Counted from the first letter of the stretch, positions 1 to 8,697 are shown. The stretch: DNA of 42,305 nucleotides from Pseudomonadales bacterium (GCA_023300545.1 JALZVT010000087.1:1-42305); one strand, 5' to 3'. Notes: generated by a model from the letters alone, not told the origin. Program-made: numbers and translations.

Positions 1-390
1 TTTGCCTTCGAAGGCAAACCGGCTGGTGCCGTTAGGCATCACACCCGCACCCTGAGTTTCTCTGATGGCTTGGCACAGGTTCGTTTTGGGGTGCAGGCAA
101 TATTCACACTCGCGGCACTCAGGGGTATAAAGCGGGATCACATGGTCGCCCGGTTTGAGTGTTTTCACACCGGCACCCACGTCGACCACCACGCCGGCTC
201 CTTCGTGACCGAGTACCGCTGGAAAGGCGCCTTCGGGGTCGTCGCCGCTGAGGGTGAAGGCGTCGGTATGGCAGACGCCCGTTGCTTTGATTTCGACCAA
301 TACTTCGCCGGCCTGGGGTCCTTCGAGATCGAGTTCGACAATTTCGAGGGGTTGGCCTGCTTTAAAGGCGACAGCGGCTTTTGTTTTCAT
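1..390 (-). CDS. frmA: S-(hydroxymethyl)glutathione dehydrogenase / class III alcohol dehydrogenase (5' part, runs off window)
   Basis: The minus strand from the ATG at 390 encodes the first 130 residues of a zinc-dependent alcohol dehydrogenase. The N-terminus reads [20 protein letters not shown], followed by [12 protein letters not shown] with the first catalytic-zinc Cys, [12 protein letters not shown], and the structural-zinc cluster PECRECEYC then NLC. This is the class III signature; E. coli FrmA is nearly collinear. The enzyme oxidises S-hydroxymethylglutathione, formed from formaldehyde and glutathione, to S-formylglutathione in the cytoplasm. The C-terminal two thirds lie before base 1, so the coenzyme domain and any S-formylglutathione hydrolase partner cannot be seen. 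It is divergent from the PLP enzyme at 544. Confidence 0.93.
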   Translation of the reverse strand, partial: MKTKAAVAFKAGQPLEIVELDLEGPQAGEVLVEIKATGVCHTDAFTLSGDDPEGAFPAVLGHEGAGVVVDVGAGVKTLKPGDHVIPLYTPECRECEYCLHPKTNLCQAIRETQGAGVMPNGTSRFAFEGK

Positions 391-543
391 GGGTCTATCT
401 AACTGAGGTCTACGGGACAAAGACTAACGAAAGCCGCAGGCGCATGACAGCGTGGTTGGTTGGATAAGGTCGAGTCTCTGCTCTTTACGGTGGCACCCGA
501 AGGCGCTAGCGTGCGGTGTAGATCGATTCTGGAGCCATGGCCT

Positions 544-1791
544 ATGCCCATCCCCCAATTTCCCCAGCACTCTCGCGGCTGGGATGACCTGTCCGAACAG
601 ATGAGCAGTTTTCGTGAGCGAGATGTTGATTGGCGCAATAGCCGCACGGGTCTCTATGTCTTTCACGCGGGTGATGATGTGCTGGAAGTTGGGGCCAAGG
701 CCTACAACATGTATCACGTCGAGAATGGGTTGGGCCTGAAAACCGCGTTTCCCAGCCTGAACCGTATGTACGGTGACGTGATTGCCAATGGACTCGCCCT
801 GTTTGGCGCGGCCGAAGGCGGCGGTGATATGAGTTCAGGAGGCACCGAAAGCATATTCCTGGCGGTGAAAAGCTGCCGCGACTGGAGTGTTGCGCAGGGA
901 AGAGATGTCCAGGGAGCGACTATCGTTGCGCCGTATTCCGCCCACCCGGCGTTCGACAAGGCCGCGCATTATCTAGGGCTTGAGGTGGTTCGAGTGCCGG
1001 TTGCCGCCGATCACCGGGCCGATCTCGACGCCATGACGGCGGCGGTGACCGATCGCACAATTATGCTGGTCGGTTCTGCGCCTTGCTATCCCTATGGCGT
1101 GATTGACCCCATCACAGAACTAGGGGTGTTGGCGCAAAAGAATGACCTATGGCTGCATGTGGATGCCTGTGTGGGCGGCTACTTTTTGCCGTTTCTACGA
1201 ACGATTTACGACGAGCAAGGCCTTGCCCTTGAGCCGTTCGATTTCCGGGTCGACGGGGTGCGCTCTATCTCAGCGGATCTGCACAAGTACGGTTTTGCGC
1301 CCAAGGCGGCATCGACAGTTTTTTACCGGTCGGCTGATGAACACGCGCACCAGCACTTTGCGTTTAAGGATTGGCCGTGCGGGGAAATGACCACGCCGAC
1401 AGCATCAGGTTCTCGACCTGGCGGTGCAATTGCTGGTGCTTGGGCGGTGCAAAACTATCTAGGCCAAGAGGGTTACACCGAGAGAGCGAGACAGGTTGTC
1501 GCCGCGCAAAAGGCAATTGTGGAGGGTGCGCGCCAGGTGGGTTTGCAGCCATTGCATGATTCGGCGCTGCCGATACTGGCGCTCGCCACCCCAAAAGGAC
1601 AGATGGGCAAAATCTGGAGTGGGTTGCGCAAGCAGGGCTGGTATCTGGGGGGTGTTCAGGAGCCGGAAGCCCTGCATATGATGGTGCAGCCCAATCATCT
1701 CAAAGTGGCACAGGAACTGGTCGAAGCTCTGGGTAGTGCGGTGGCAGGAAGCCAAACCGAGAAAGACCCGGGTGGGCCACGATATGCCTGA
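544..1791 (+). CDS. PLP-dependent group II decarboxylase / sphingosine-1-phosphate-lyase-like enzyme
   Basis: A 415-residue PLP enzyme of the aromatic/glutamate decarboxylase fold. SSGGTES binds the cofactor phosphate, the DACVGG segment carries the Asp that pairs with the pyridine nitrogen, and SADLHKYG holds the Schiff-base lysine at about K248. The overall pattern (AYNMYHVENGL, FPSLNRMYGDV, SADLHKYGFAPKAAST) resembles sphingosine-1-phosphate lyase-like members more than amino-acid decarboxylases, but the substrate cannot be read from sequence. I chose the ATG at 544 over a start at 460 because GGAG lies 9 nt upstream and the extra 28 residues look non-conserved. The stop overlaps the next gene by 8 nt, implying coupled translation. 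Confidence 0.85.
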   Translation: MPIPQFPQHSRGWDDLSEQMSSFRERDVDWRNSRTGLYVFHAGDDVLEVGAKAYNMYHVENGLGLKTAFPSLNRMYGDVIANGLALFGAAEGGGDMSSGGTESIFLAVKSCRDWSVAQGRDVQGATIVAPYSAHPAFDKAAHYLGLEVVRVPVAADHRADLDAMTAAVTDRTIMLVGSAPCYPYGVIDPITELGVLAQKNDLWLHVDACVGGYFLPFLRTIYDEQGLALEPFDFRVDGVRSISADLHKYGFAPKAASTVFYRSADEHAHQHFAFKDWPCGEMTTPTASGSRPGGAIAGAWAVQNYLGQEGYTERARQVVAAQKAIVEGARQVGLQPLHDSALPILALATPKGQMGKIWSGLRKQGWYLGGVQEPEALHMMVQPNHLKVAQELVEALGSAVAGSQTEKDPGGPRYA

Positions 1792-2614
1792 TTTTGTACG
1801 CCTTGTACTGGCTGCGTTTATTGGGGCGGGACTGGTATTGGCCGCGCTTTGGTTTGTGGAGCGTCCCGCCGAGCGCGACACGGCGGCATTGGGGCGGGTG
1901 ACCGCAGACGATCTTAGGTTGTCGCCCACCGAATTGAGTGCACGGCTGAGCGAGCTACAGCGGACTCAAGCGCAATTGCTCGATGACGTTGCGGCCTTGC
2001 GCCAGCAGGTGGCTCAGGCTCCGAGTGCGGGCGTTGCCATCGCGCTTGCCGAAGCGCCCGCCACAGCGGCTCAGGGTGACAATCAGGCTAGGCCATTGGA
2101 CGCTGCGCTAACTTTTGATCGCCTCTTGGCAACTGGCGTCGATAAAGAGGAAGCGGAGTCTCTTGTGCAGCGTCTGGACGAACTGGCACTGGCGCGATTA
2201 ACCGCAGACTACCGGGTGCGTCAGGCAACAGGAGACACTGAGCAACACCGATCGGCACGCGAAGAGCGCCGACTCATTCCGCGGGATTCGGCTGCCATTC
2301 GCCAGGAGTTTGGCGATACCGCTTACGATAGTTATCTCTACGCGAGCGGACAGTCGAACCGTGTTGAGGTGGCTAGCGTGCTGAGATCGTCTACGGCGGT
2401 GGCTGCCGGCTTGCAAACAGGTGATGTATTGCGCTCGCTCGATGGTAACCCGCTCTACAGCGTCCGCGATTTGACGTCGCGAGTTCGGGAAGGCTCACCC
2501 GATCAAACCTATGCACTGAGTATTGAGCGCGGCGGTGAAGCGTTTGAAGTGTGGGTGCCGGGTGGGCCGCTTGGCGTGCGAGTAAACGGGTCGAGCGTAG
2601 CGCCAAATAATTAA
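1784..2614 (+). CDS. Membrane-anchored PDZ-domain protein
   Basis: A 276-residue protein. An N-terminal membrane segment (about residues 4-23, VRLVLAAFIGAGLVLAALWF) is followed by a helical, probably coiled-coil region (LSPTELSARLSELQRTQAQL onward), a charged linker, and a C-terminal PDZ-like domain with VASVLRSSTAVAAGLQTGDV and LRSLDGNPLYSVRDL. This layout is reminiscent of the type II secretion GspC C-terminus or of PDZ adaptors, but no secretion genes are nearby, so the role is unknown. The start at 1784 lies 8 nt inside the upstream PLP gene; a start at 1736 would only add non-conserved residues. It probably faces the periplasm. Confidence 0.7.
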   Translation: MPDFVRLVLAAFIGAGLVLAALWFVERPAERDTAALGRVTADDLRLSPTELSARLSELQRTQAQLLDDVAALRQQVAQAPSAGVAIALAEAPATAAQGDNQARPLDAALTFDRLLATGVDKEEAESLVQRLDELALARLTADYRVRQATGDTEQHRSAREERRLIPRDSAAIRQEFGDTAYDSYLYASGQSNRVEVASVLRSSTAVAAGLQTGDVLRSLDGNPLYSVRDLTSRVREGSPDQTYALSIERGGEAFEVWVPGGPLGVRVNGSSVAPNN

Positions 2615-2675
2615 CCTATGCCGCGGCGTCGGTTCGCTGTCGCACCATTTCCTGGCGCGGACCTTCTTGCAGGCT

Positions 2676-4022
2676 CTAGTTGCCCGCCGCGATAACGTTG
2701 CCGGCACCGGGCACTCGCAAGGTCATGCCTTGTTTGATGAAGTTACCTTTGAGGCGGTTGGTTGTGGTGAGCTCTTTCACGCTCACGCCAAAGCGCCGGG
2801 AGAGGCTGTAGAGGGTGTCGCCGCTCATAACCGCGTAATATCGGTAGGGTTTTGTCATGGCAATCAATGGCTGTTCCGAGGCGCCGCTGCGGGCGCGGGC
2901 AACCTCAGTTGGGCGTTCGATAAAACCACTGATGCCTTTGGCAATGGCCTGGGCGATTGACCGTTGGCCTTTGCTGCTGCGCAGCAGTTTCTCATCAGCC
3001 TGATTAGAGATGAATGCGGTTTCTACCAACACAGAAGGCACGTCAGGCGCTTTCAGAACTCCAAGGTTTGCGAGGCGCACTTCTTTGAAGCGCACGCGTT
3101 CGCTGGCCTGGAGGTTGTCTAGAACGTCCTGTGCAAGCAGGTTGCTGCGTTCGAGTGTGTCGGTCTGTACCAGGTCGTAGAGTACGTTGGCGACGGCAGC
3201 ATCACGATGGCTGAGGTCGATGCCGGCGAGATTCTTAGGTGAGGTTGCACGGGTGGGTGAGATGCCGGCCCAGCGTCGGGCAGCGTGTTCTGCGCCGGTG
3301 TTCGACAGGACATAAACCGAACCGCCGCGAACCCGTCTATCGGTAATGGCGTCAGCGTGTACAGAGACAAACAGGTCAGCCTTTTGATCCCGGGCAATTT
3401 CAACCCGCTGGCCCAGTGACAGGGTTTGATCGCCGGAGCGCGTCATCACCGCGCGAATGCCGGGTCGGGCGTTTAGGGCGGTGCGTAACTGTTTGCAGAT
3501 CGCGAGGGTGACGTCTTTTTCGAGGGTGCCGCCTTTGCCCACCGCGCCAGGTGCTTTGCCACCGTGGCCAGCATCGATAACAACAACATAATCGTCCGTA
3601 TCGACTTCGGCCAGATCGAGCACCACGCGGGCGGGGGAGCGCAGTGTTTGCAGTGAGGCGCGAGCATTGCCAGACAGGCGCACCTCAAGTCGCAGATCGG
3701 ATGATTTTGCTGAGGTTGGAGTGGGGGATACGTTGCGTACAAGACCCTCGCGGGCGTGCAGCTTTCTTGCTTTCCAGCGGGTGTTGGGTAGATGCAGTTC
3801 GTAGGTAGCGGCGCCGCTGCGAATCAATCTGGGTGTAGTAGGCCCGGAAAGGTCAAATACTAGGCGGGTATGCTTGTTGTGGTTGCCGAGACGAACGTTC
3901 TGCAGATCCGCAGCCAGTGCAACGCGGGCTGTGAGTAGCGAGCCGACAAGCAAAACGCCAATAAACAGGGCGTTCAGGGCGGACTTAATAGTGGCTTTGG
4001 GTAACAGTGATTTCATGGTCAT
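2676..4022 (-). CDS. N-acetylmuramoyl-L-alanine amidase (AmiB/AmiC-like: AMIN, Amidase_3, LysM)
   Basis: A 448-residue secreted murein hydrolase. A signal peptide ending near ARVALAA (about residue 38) is followed by an AMIN domain (VRLGNHNKHTRLVFDLSG), which targets division-site peptidoglycan. Next comes a zinc amidase domain with VVIDAGHGG, the LEKD glutamate, SVHADA and a late catalytic Glu in VLVETAFISN. A C-terminal LysM repeat (YAVMSGDTLYSLSRRFGVSV) binds glycan. It cleaves the amide bond between MurNAc and L-Ala during cell separation. E. coli AmiB has this architecture and a similar length, but the usual tsaE/mutL neighbours are absent, so this may be a paralogue and I leave the symbol empty. 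A start at 4016 is equally possible. Confidence 0.92.
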   Translation of the reverse strand: MTMKSLLPKATIKSALNALFIGVLLVGSLLTARVALAADLQNVRLGNHNKHTRLVFDLSGPTTPRLIRSGAATYELHLPNTRWKARKLHAREGLVRNVSPTPTSAKSSDLRLEVRLSGNARASLQTLRSPARVVLDLAEVDTDDYVVVIDAGHGGKAPGAVGKGGTLEKDVTLAICKQLRTALNARPGIRAVMTRSGDQTLSLGQRVEIARDQKADLFVSVHADAITDRRVRGGSVYVLSNTGAEHAARRWAGISPTRATSPKNLAGIDLSHRDAAVANVLYDLVQTDTLERSNLLAQDVLDNLQASERVRFKEVRLANLGVLKAPDVPSVLVETAFISNQADEKLLRSSKGQRSIAQAIAKGISGFIERPTEVARARSGASEQPLIAMTKPYRYYAVMSGDTLYSLSRRFGVSVKELTTTNRLKGNFIKQGMTLRVPGAGNVIAAGN

Positions 4023-4282
4023 TTTTTATTGTTATTTTTGCTGATCACGACGGCTGGGTAGCTTTTCCACCAAGCCGGTCCAGTAGTGTAGAGGCAGAAA
4101 CGACAACATACCAATAGTTCGTTAAATCAATCAGTTATGTCAGACTGGTAAATTAGTCCGAAACTACTTAGTGGATTGTCAGGCCGGCAGACATCGCGCG
4201 ATAAGCAGCGTTTTCTATGGGGTCTTTTCTGCGGTGTGAAGGCGGCGCGAGGGCGGTTCTCAGGCCCAATTCTTAGTAAAGG
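4023..4282. other. Intergenic stretch without a recognisable gene
   Basis: This AT-richer stretch lies between the amidase start and the end of the small membrane gene at 4283-4618. I find no open frame with a credible ribosome site, no RNA gene and no obvious terminator. It presumably holds the amidase promoter. Confidence 0.5.
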
Positions 4283-4618
4283 TTAGGCCGCGTGGCTTGA
4301 GCCGCCGCTGATGGGGGTTATTTGAGCGGGGTTTATTGGTGTGGGCGCATTACTTGCTGCCAACTGATGGCGCTTTGCGCTCAGTGGCGGCGGTACAGAG
4401 CGCATGGCCCGTTGCAGCTCAATTGCGCTTGCCGGTTGCAGCGTGCGAGCCCCGGCGAGCGTGGGTAAATAGCGTCGCGTAGCGATGATGCCGGCAATCC
4501 CAAGCAGTACCAGAGCCAGACCCTCAGCAGGGAACACGCTGGTACCGACGGAATTTTGTCCGGCCAACAAATATTCCCAAATTACATTTACAACAGTACC
4601 GAAGTTGTTGCTTTCCAT
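4283..4618 (-). CDS. Small single-span membrane protein, unknown function
   Basis: A 111-residue protein with a good ribosome site (AAGGA about 7 nt before the ATG at 4618). After a short N-terminal region it has one hydrophobic span, about residues 30-47 (FPAEGLALVLLGIAGIIATR), followed by an Arg pair and a Pro/Ala/Ser-rich, probably disordered tail. The FPA-hydrophobic-RR order resembles a PEP-CTERM-type sorting segment, but that signal sits at the extreme C-terminus whereas about 60 residues follow here. I do not recognise the family. It is transcribed alone, in the same direction as the amidase. Confidence 0.5.
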   Translation of the reverse strand: MESNNFGTVVNVIWEYLLAGQNSVGTSVFPAEGLALVLLGIAGIIATRRYLPTLAGARTLQPASAIELQRAMRSVPPPLSAKRHQLAASNAPTPINPAQITPISGGSSHAA

Positions 4619-4764
4619 GCCTTTTCCTTAAGCCTCAGAATGCTTGTTATTGCGCTGCCTGCGTCTCGTCTGAGTCGCGCCAGCTTTCAGCGCGATGTTA
4701 GCAGGTGTTCAGCAAGATGCCACCTTGTCTGTTGCATCGGTTGCATACGTCAAACTAAATGCGT

Positions 4765-6453
4765 TTATTGTGGGGCGGTGCCCGCTAGTTCTTCGGCCAT
4801 GGCGTCGCGCATCACAAACTTCTGAATCTTGCCCGTGACAGTCATGGGAAAGGCATCGACGAACTTGATGTACTTTGGCACTTTGAAATGGGCGATCTGG
4901 TCCTGACAGAACGATTGCACGGCACCTGAGGTGATCAGGGCGCCATCTCGCGCCTGTATCCAAACCGCTACCTGCTCGCCGTAACGATCATCGGGCACGC
5001 CAAAGACAGCGGCATCCTGAATGTCAGGATGGGTGAACAAAAACTCCTCGATTTCTCTTGGATAGACGTTTTCGCCACCCCGAATAATCATGTCTTTGAT
5101 TCTTCCGACCACCTCTACGTAGCCCTCGTCATCCATGATGCCGATATCACCTGAGTGCAGCCAATTAGCCCCATCGATGGTCTCTTTGGTGCGCGCCTCA
5201 TCATCCCAATACCCCGACATGACGCAGTAACCGCGGGTGCATATTTCACCCCGTTCGCCAATGGCCACTACCCGACCATCTGGCCCTTCGATCTTGACCT
5301 CAAGGTGCGGCCCGGGGCGCCCCACAGTGCCAACCTTTTTGTCGAAGGGGTCGTCTGCCACAGTCATGTGGTTGATTGGGCTGCACTCGGTCTGGCCATA
5401 ACCGATCAAAATCTCAGACATGTGCATGTCGGTTTGCACCTGTTTCATGACTTCGACAGGGCAGGGCGCGCCCGCCATTAGCCCCGTTCGCAGGCTGCGC
5501 AGGTCAAAGCTTGTAAAATCAGGGTGCTCGAGTTCGGCGATGAACATGGTAGGCACACCGTGCAGCGCTGTGCAGCGCTCCTCTTGAACCGCAGTGAGTG
5601 TGGATATCGGGTCGAACGACTCGGCTGGAAACACGGCGGCAGCGCCCTGGGTGATGCACACCAGTGTGCCTAGCACCATGCCAAAACAATGATACAGCGG
5701 GACAGGAATGCACAGTTTGTCAGCGGCGGTCAGCTGCATGCGTTGCGCCGTTATGTCAGCGTTGTTGAGTATGTTGCAGTGGCTGAGTGTGGCGCCCTTG
5801 GGATTGCCGGTAGTGCCGCTGGTGAATTGAATGTTGATCGCGTCGTCGGGTTGCAACCCTGCGGCTGTGTCAGCGAGACGCTGGGTACTGACCCTATCGC
5901 CACGCTCACACACGGCCGAGAAGTTCAGCATGCCGGGAGTGTGGTCATCGCCCATACGAATCACCGTTGTGAGCGACGGCAGTTTTTGCGCCTGTAGCTC
6001 GCCGGGCGCGCAGTGGCGTAGCTCTGGGGCGAGCTCTTGTAGCATTGTCAGATAGTTACTGGTCTTAAACTGCACGCCTGAAATGATGGCGCAGCAGCCA
6101 GATTTATTGAGGGCGTACTCCAACTCATAGACCCGATAGGCCGGGTTGATGCAGACCATAATGGCGCCGATTTTTGCGGTGGCAAACTGAGTCAAGCACC
6201 ACTCATAGCAGTTGGTCGCCCAAATACCGACCCGGTCGCCGGGCTTAATGCCGAGTTCGAGCAGCCCGCCGGCTAAGCGATTGATCTGTTGTTGGTACTG
6301 CGCGTAGGTCCAGTCAATGCCTTGGTGTCTGGACACAAGCGCTGTGTTATCCGGGAACCGGTTCGCAACCTCGTCAAAGCAGTCACCGATGGTTTGGTAG
6401 CGCAGAGGGTCACTGGCCTCACCGCAATAGTAAGACTGGTCAAGTGTGGGCAT
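4765..6453 (-). CDS. Fatty-acyl-CoA synthetase (AMP-binding, FadD/AcsM-type)
   Basis: A 562-residue ANL-superfamily ligase that activates a carboxylic acid as acyl-AMP and then acyl-CoA. The phosphate loop is FTSGTTGNPKGATLSH, the adenine motif IGYGQTECSP, the hinge region HSGDIGIMDDEGYVEVVGR then KDMIIRGGENVYPREIEEFL, and the C-terminal catalytic lysine lies in TVTGKIQKF. The ATG at 6453 is preceded by GGAGAG at suitable spacing; an upstream extension to 6669 reads into the lrp region and looks non-coding. The sequence resembles medium/long-chain synthetases of the family often seen in branched-chain amino-acid catabolism loci. The adjacent Lrp regulator and leucine dehydrogenase fit that context, though the substrate is inferred. 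Confidence 0.9.
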   Translation of the reverse strand: MPTLDQSYYCGEASDPLRYQTIGDCFDEVANRFPDNTALVSRHQGIDWTYAQYQQQINRLAGGLLELGIKPGDRVGIWATNCYEWCLTQFATAKIGAIMVCINPAYRVYELEYALNKSGCCAIISGVQFKTSNYLTMLQELAPELRHCAPGELQAQKLPSLTTVIRMGDDHTPGMLNFSAVCERGDRVSTQRLADTAAGLQPDDAINIQFTSGTTGNPKGATLSHCNILNNADITAQRMQLTAADKLCIPVPLYHCFGMVLGTLVCITQGAAAVFPAESFDPISTLTAVQEERCTALHGVPTMFIAELEHPDFTSFDLRSLRTGLMAGAPCPVEVMKQVQTDMHMSEILIGYGQTECSPINHMTVADDPFDKKVGTVGRPGPHLEVKIEGPDGRVVAIGERGEICTRGYCVMSGYWDDEARTKETIDGANWLHSGDIGIMDDEGYVEVVGRIKDMIIRGGENVYPREIEEFLFTHPDIQDAAVFGVPDDRYGEQVAVWIQARDGALITSGAVQSFCQDQIAHFKVPKYIKFVDAFPMTVTGKIQKFVMRDAMAEELAGTAPQ

Positions 6454-6488
6454 TGGCGGCTCTCCGGTCGCGAGGTGGGGCTTGGGGT

Positions 6489-6965
6489 TTATTGGGTCAA
6501 AGGCAGCTGGGTGCGCTGGATGATGGTATTCAGCGCAAAGCTGGTGTCGATGTTGGCGATACCGGGTATGCGTGACAGCTTTTCTTTGAGAAAGCGCTCG
6601 TAGTGGGCGATGTCGCTGGCTACCACGCGCAATAGATAGTCGCGCCCGCCACCACTCATTAGGTAGCACTCCATCACCTCGGGGAAGGTGTTGATGTGGC
6701 GTTCAAAGCCTTCCAGCTGGTCTTGCCGCTGGGTTTCGAGATTGACCGCGACAAACACATTGACGGGTAAGCCAACGGCATCCTGATCGACTTTGGCCGT
6801 ATAGCCTTTAATCACCCCAAGCGATTCAAGATTGCGCAACCGCCGCAGGCACGGGGTTTGTGACAGCCCCACATGGTCTGAGAGTTCGACCACCGTCATA
6901 CGGCCATTGCGTTGTACCGCATCGAGTATGCGGCGATCGGCTTTGTCTAATTTAGCGGGTTTCAT
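6489..6965 (-). CDS. Lrp/AsnC-family transcriptional regulator
   Basis: A 158-residue feast/famine regulator. An N-terminal winged helix-turn-helix (about residues 10-55; LDKADRRILDAVQRNGRMTV, then SDHVGLSQTPCLRRLRNLE) is followed by the RAM/ligand domain (about 65-150; VNVFVAVNLE, VMECYLMSGGGRDYLLRVVA). Length and layout match Lrp or BkdR. It is divergent from the leucine dehydrogenase gene and 35 nt upstream of the acyl-CoA synthetase on the same strand, so it plausibly controls one or both in response to a branched-chain amino acid. An inverted repeat directly upstream of its start is a candidate autoregulatory operator. Confidence 0.92.
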   Translation of the reverse strand: MKPAKLDKADRRILDAVQRNGRMTVVELSDHVGLSQTPCLRRLRNLESLGVIKGYTAKVDQDAVGLPVNVFVAVNLETQRQDQLEGFERHINTFPEVMECYLMSGGGRDYLLRVVASDIAHYERFLKEKLSRIPGIANIDTSFALNTIIQRTQLPLTQ

Positions 6966-6969
6966 TGGA

Positions 6970-7006
6970 GGATATCCCTAGTTACAGGCTCATATTAGGG
7001 GATACC
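6970..7006. promoter_or_regulatory. Inverted repeat in the lrp/leuDH intergenic region, candidate operator
   Basis: The arms at 6970-6980 (GGATATCCCTA) and 6996-7006 (TAGGGGATACC) form an imperfect inverted repeat with a 15-nt spacer, just before the start of the Lrp-family gene. Lrp/AsnC proteins bind dyad sites in their own promoters, so this is a reasonable operator. Regulation is inferred only. Confidence 0.4.
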
Positions 7007-7136
7007 TGTTGCTTAGACCACCGTCTTCAATGAGAAAGCACTAAAAAAGTCTGGCCCAGGTTTTACACTCAAACCCTCTCGCTGCTTGTCTGAGTGTGCA
7101 CAGCGGAGAACTTAACTAGCAGGGAAATTTAGAGCG

Positions 7137-8294
7137 ATGACGACAAGGATTACCGATCTGTCGATAGATGGATTTGAGCGGGTGGTTGAGCTGGCCGACC
7201 CCCAGGCCGGGTTATTGGCCTTTGTTGGGCTGCACAGTCTGGCGCTTGGCCCTGGGCTGGGTGGGTGTCGCATGTTTGATTACCGTTCACGCGATGCGGC
7301 ACTGAGTGACGTCTGTAATCTGGCTCGCGGCATGTCGTATAAAAATGCGCTGGCGGATATCAGTTTTGGTGGCGGCAAGTCGGTGATTGTAGGCGATCCC
7401 GCCACCAAGACCCCGGAGCTGTTGCGCGCTTTTGCGGCTGGCCTGAATGCGCTTAAGGGCGACTACCTGTCCGCGGAAGATTCGGGCATTACGCCGGCCG
7501 ATATGGCGCTTATCGGCCAACACTCTGCTTTTGTTGCAGGGGCGGGCAGTGCCGGCGCGGATCAGGGGCAGGTCGGAGTGACAGGTAACGGCGGCGGCAA
7601 TCCGGCGCCCTTTACGGCGCAAGGTGTATTTCTTGGTTTGAAAGCGGCAGTGGCTCATCGCCTAGGTGGTTATTTTGCCTCGGCCAGTCAGGCCAGTCAG
7701 ACGCGACCACTTAACGGGCTAAAGGTTGGCATCGAAGGCTTAGGTCAGGTCGGTTATGAGCTGGCGCGCTTGCTCAGTAATGAAGGCGCACAGATTGTGG
7801 CCACTGAACTTGATGCAGAACGAGCCGCACAGGCGACAACGGCGTTGAATGTGCGTGTCGTGGCACGCGACCAACTGTTTGCCCGAGACCTTGACGTGTT
7901 TGCGCCCTGTGCGATGGGCGGCGCTGTGTCGCTGGCGCGATTACCCCAGTTGCGGGCTCCAGTTATTGCGGGAGCGGCGAACAATCAGCTCGAAAATGTG
8001 GCATTGGGTGATCTGTTGGCTCAGCGTGGACAGCTCTATGCGCCAGACTATGTGATTAATGCCGCAGGCGTTATCAGTATTGCGGGCGAATATCTGGGCT
8101 GCTGGAGCCCGCAATGGGTGGCTGCAAAGGTCGAGCAGATACCCACAAGGCTGACGCGGATCTTTGCCCGAGCAAGAGCCACCGGTCAATCCACCGCTAT
8201 GGTAGCTGATCGATGTGCCAGAGAGGCGATTCGCGCAGGGAAAGGGCTCTTAGCGACCCAGGCGGTCACAGAGTTGCGATCAAAGTCAGCTTGA
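7137..8294 (+). CDS. Leucine (Glu/Leu/Phe/Val) dehydrogenase
   Basis: A 385-residue amino-acid dehydrogenase that reversibly deaminates a branched-chain amino acid to its 2-oxo acid with NAD+. The dimerisation/catalytic domain contains GPGLGGCRM, K69 (RGMSYKNALAD) and the catalytic K81 in FGGGKSVIVGDP. The C-terminal Rossmann domain has GIEGLGQVGYELARLL with the nucleotide loop GxGxxG, and IAGAANNQL. It is slightly longer than typical leucine dehydrogenases because of Gly/Ala/Ser-rich stretches around residues 138-155 and 178-186. Divergent transcription from an Lrp regulator and a nearby acyl-CoA synthetase suggest a branched-chain amino-acid catabolic unit. Phenylalanine or valine specificity is not excluded. 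Confidence 0.9.
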   Translation: MTTRITDLSIDGFERVVELADPQAGLLAFVGLHSLALGPGLGGCRMFDYRSRDAALSDVCNLARGMSYKNALADISFGGGKSVIVGDPATKTPELLRAFAAGLNALKGDYLSAEDSGITPADMALIGQHSAFVAGAGSAGADQGQVGVTGNGGGNPAPFTAQGVFLGLKAAVAHRLGGYFASASQASQTRPLNGLKVGIEGLGQVGYELARLLSNEGAQIVATELDAERAAQATTALNVRVVARDQLFARDLDVFAPCAMGGAVSLARLPQLRAPVIAGAANNQLENVALGDLLAQRGQLYAPDYVINAAGVISIAGEYLGCWSPQWVAAKVEQIPTRLTRIFARARATGQSTAMVADRCAREAIRAGKGLLATQAVTELRSKSA

Positions 8295-8304
8295 ATGTTT
8301 ACGC

Positions 8305-8333
8305 GGCGCGAATGCTTTGTTACATTGCGCGCC
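8305..8333 (+). terminator. Hairpin after the leucine dehydrogenase gene, no T-run
   Basis: GGCGCG-AATG at 8305-8314 pairs with CATT-G-CGCGCC at 8323-8333, giving a ten-pair stem with one bulged base. It starts about 10 nt after the stop. No U-tract follows, so it may be an RNA 3'-end stabiliser or weak terminator rather than a classical intrinsic terminator. Confidence 0.4.
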
Positions 8334-8373
8334 TTCGTGAGGGGATAGACCCCAAAGCGAGGATTTGTGAGGA

Positions 8374-8402
8374 CTGACAGCGCTTAAACAGTGCGTTAGA
8401 AT
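8374..8402 (+). promoter_or_regulatory. Sigma-70 promoter of the tRNA-Gly gene
   Basis: CTGACA (8374-8379) and TAGAAT (8397-8402) are separated by exactly 17 nt, close to the sigma-70 consensus. Initiation would fall near 8409, about 36 nt before the mature tRNA. Confidence 0.6.
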
Positions 8403-8444
8403 TTGCAATCAGGCAGCCTTGAAGAACAATCTTCTAGGCTTGAA

Positions 8445-8520
8445 GCGGGTGTAGCTCAGTTGGTAGAGCGCGACCTTGCCAAGGTCGAGGTCACGAGTTC
8501 GAACCTCGTTACCCGCTCCA
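8445..8520 (+). tRNA. tRNA-Gly (anticodon GCC)
   Basis: A complete 76-nt cloverleaf. The acceptor stem pairs GCGGGTG with TACCCGC (one G-U), the anticodon stem is CGACC/GGTCG around loop TTGCCAA (anticodon GCC), the T-arm is ACGAG-TTCGAAC-CTCGT, the discriminator is T and the 3' CCA is encoded. It reads GGC and GGT glycine codons. Confidence 0.97.
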
Positions 8521-8697
8521 AAATTTTCCATACGGCGCTTCGTTCTGAAGGGCCAGGCAGGCATATCGCCGGCAGCAGAAACCCTCATTCTTTAGGTCTC
8601 GAATCGTTACCGGCTCTTGCATGCGCTTGGCTGTTTCCTTTACCGTTCCCGCCTTTAATCGTTTACCCGGTCAACTTGCCGGTGAGGACTCTGATTG

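Noticed and set aside
4765-6669. Longer start of the acyl-CoA synthetase at 6669
   Set aside because: The extra 72 residues overlap the Lrp gene and are not synthetase-like; ATG 6453 has a strong ribosome site.
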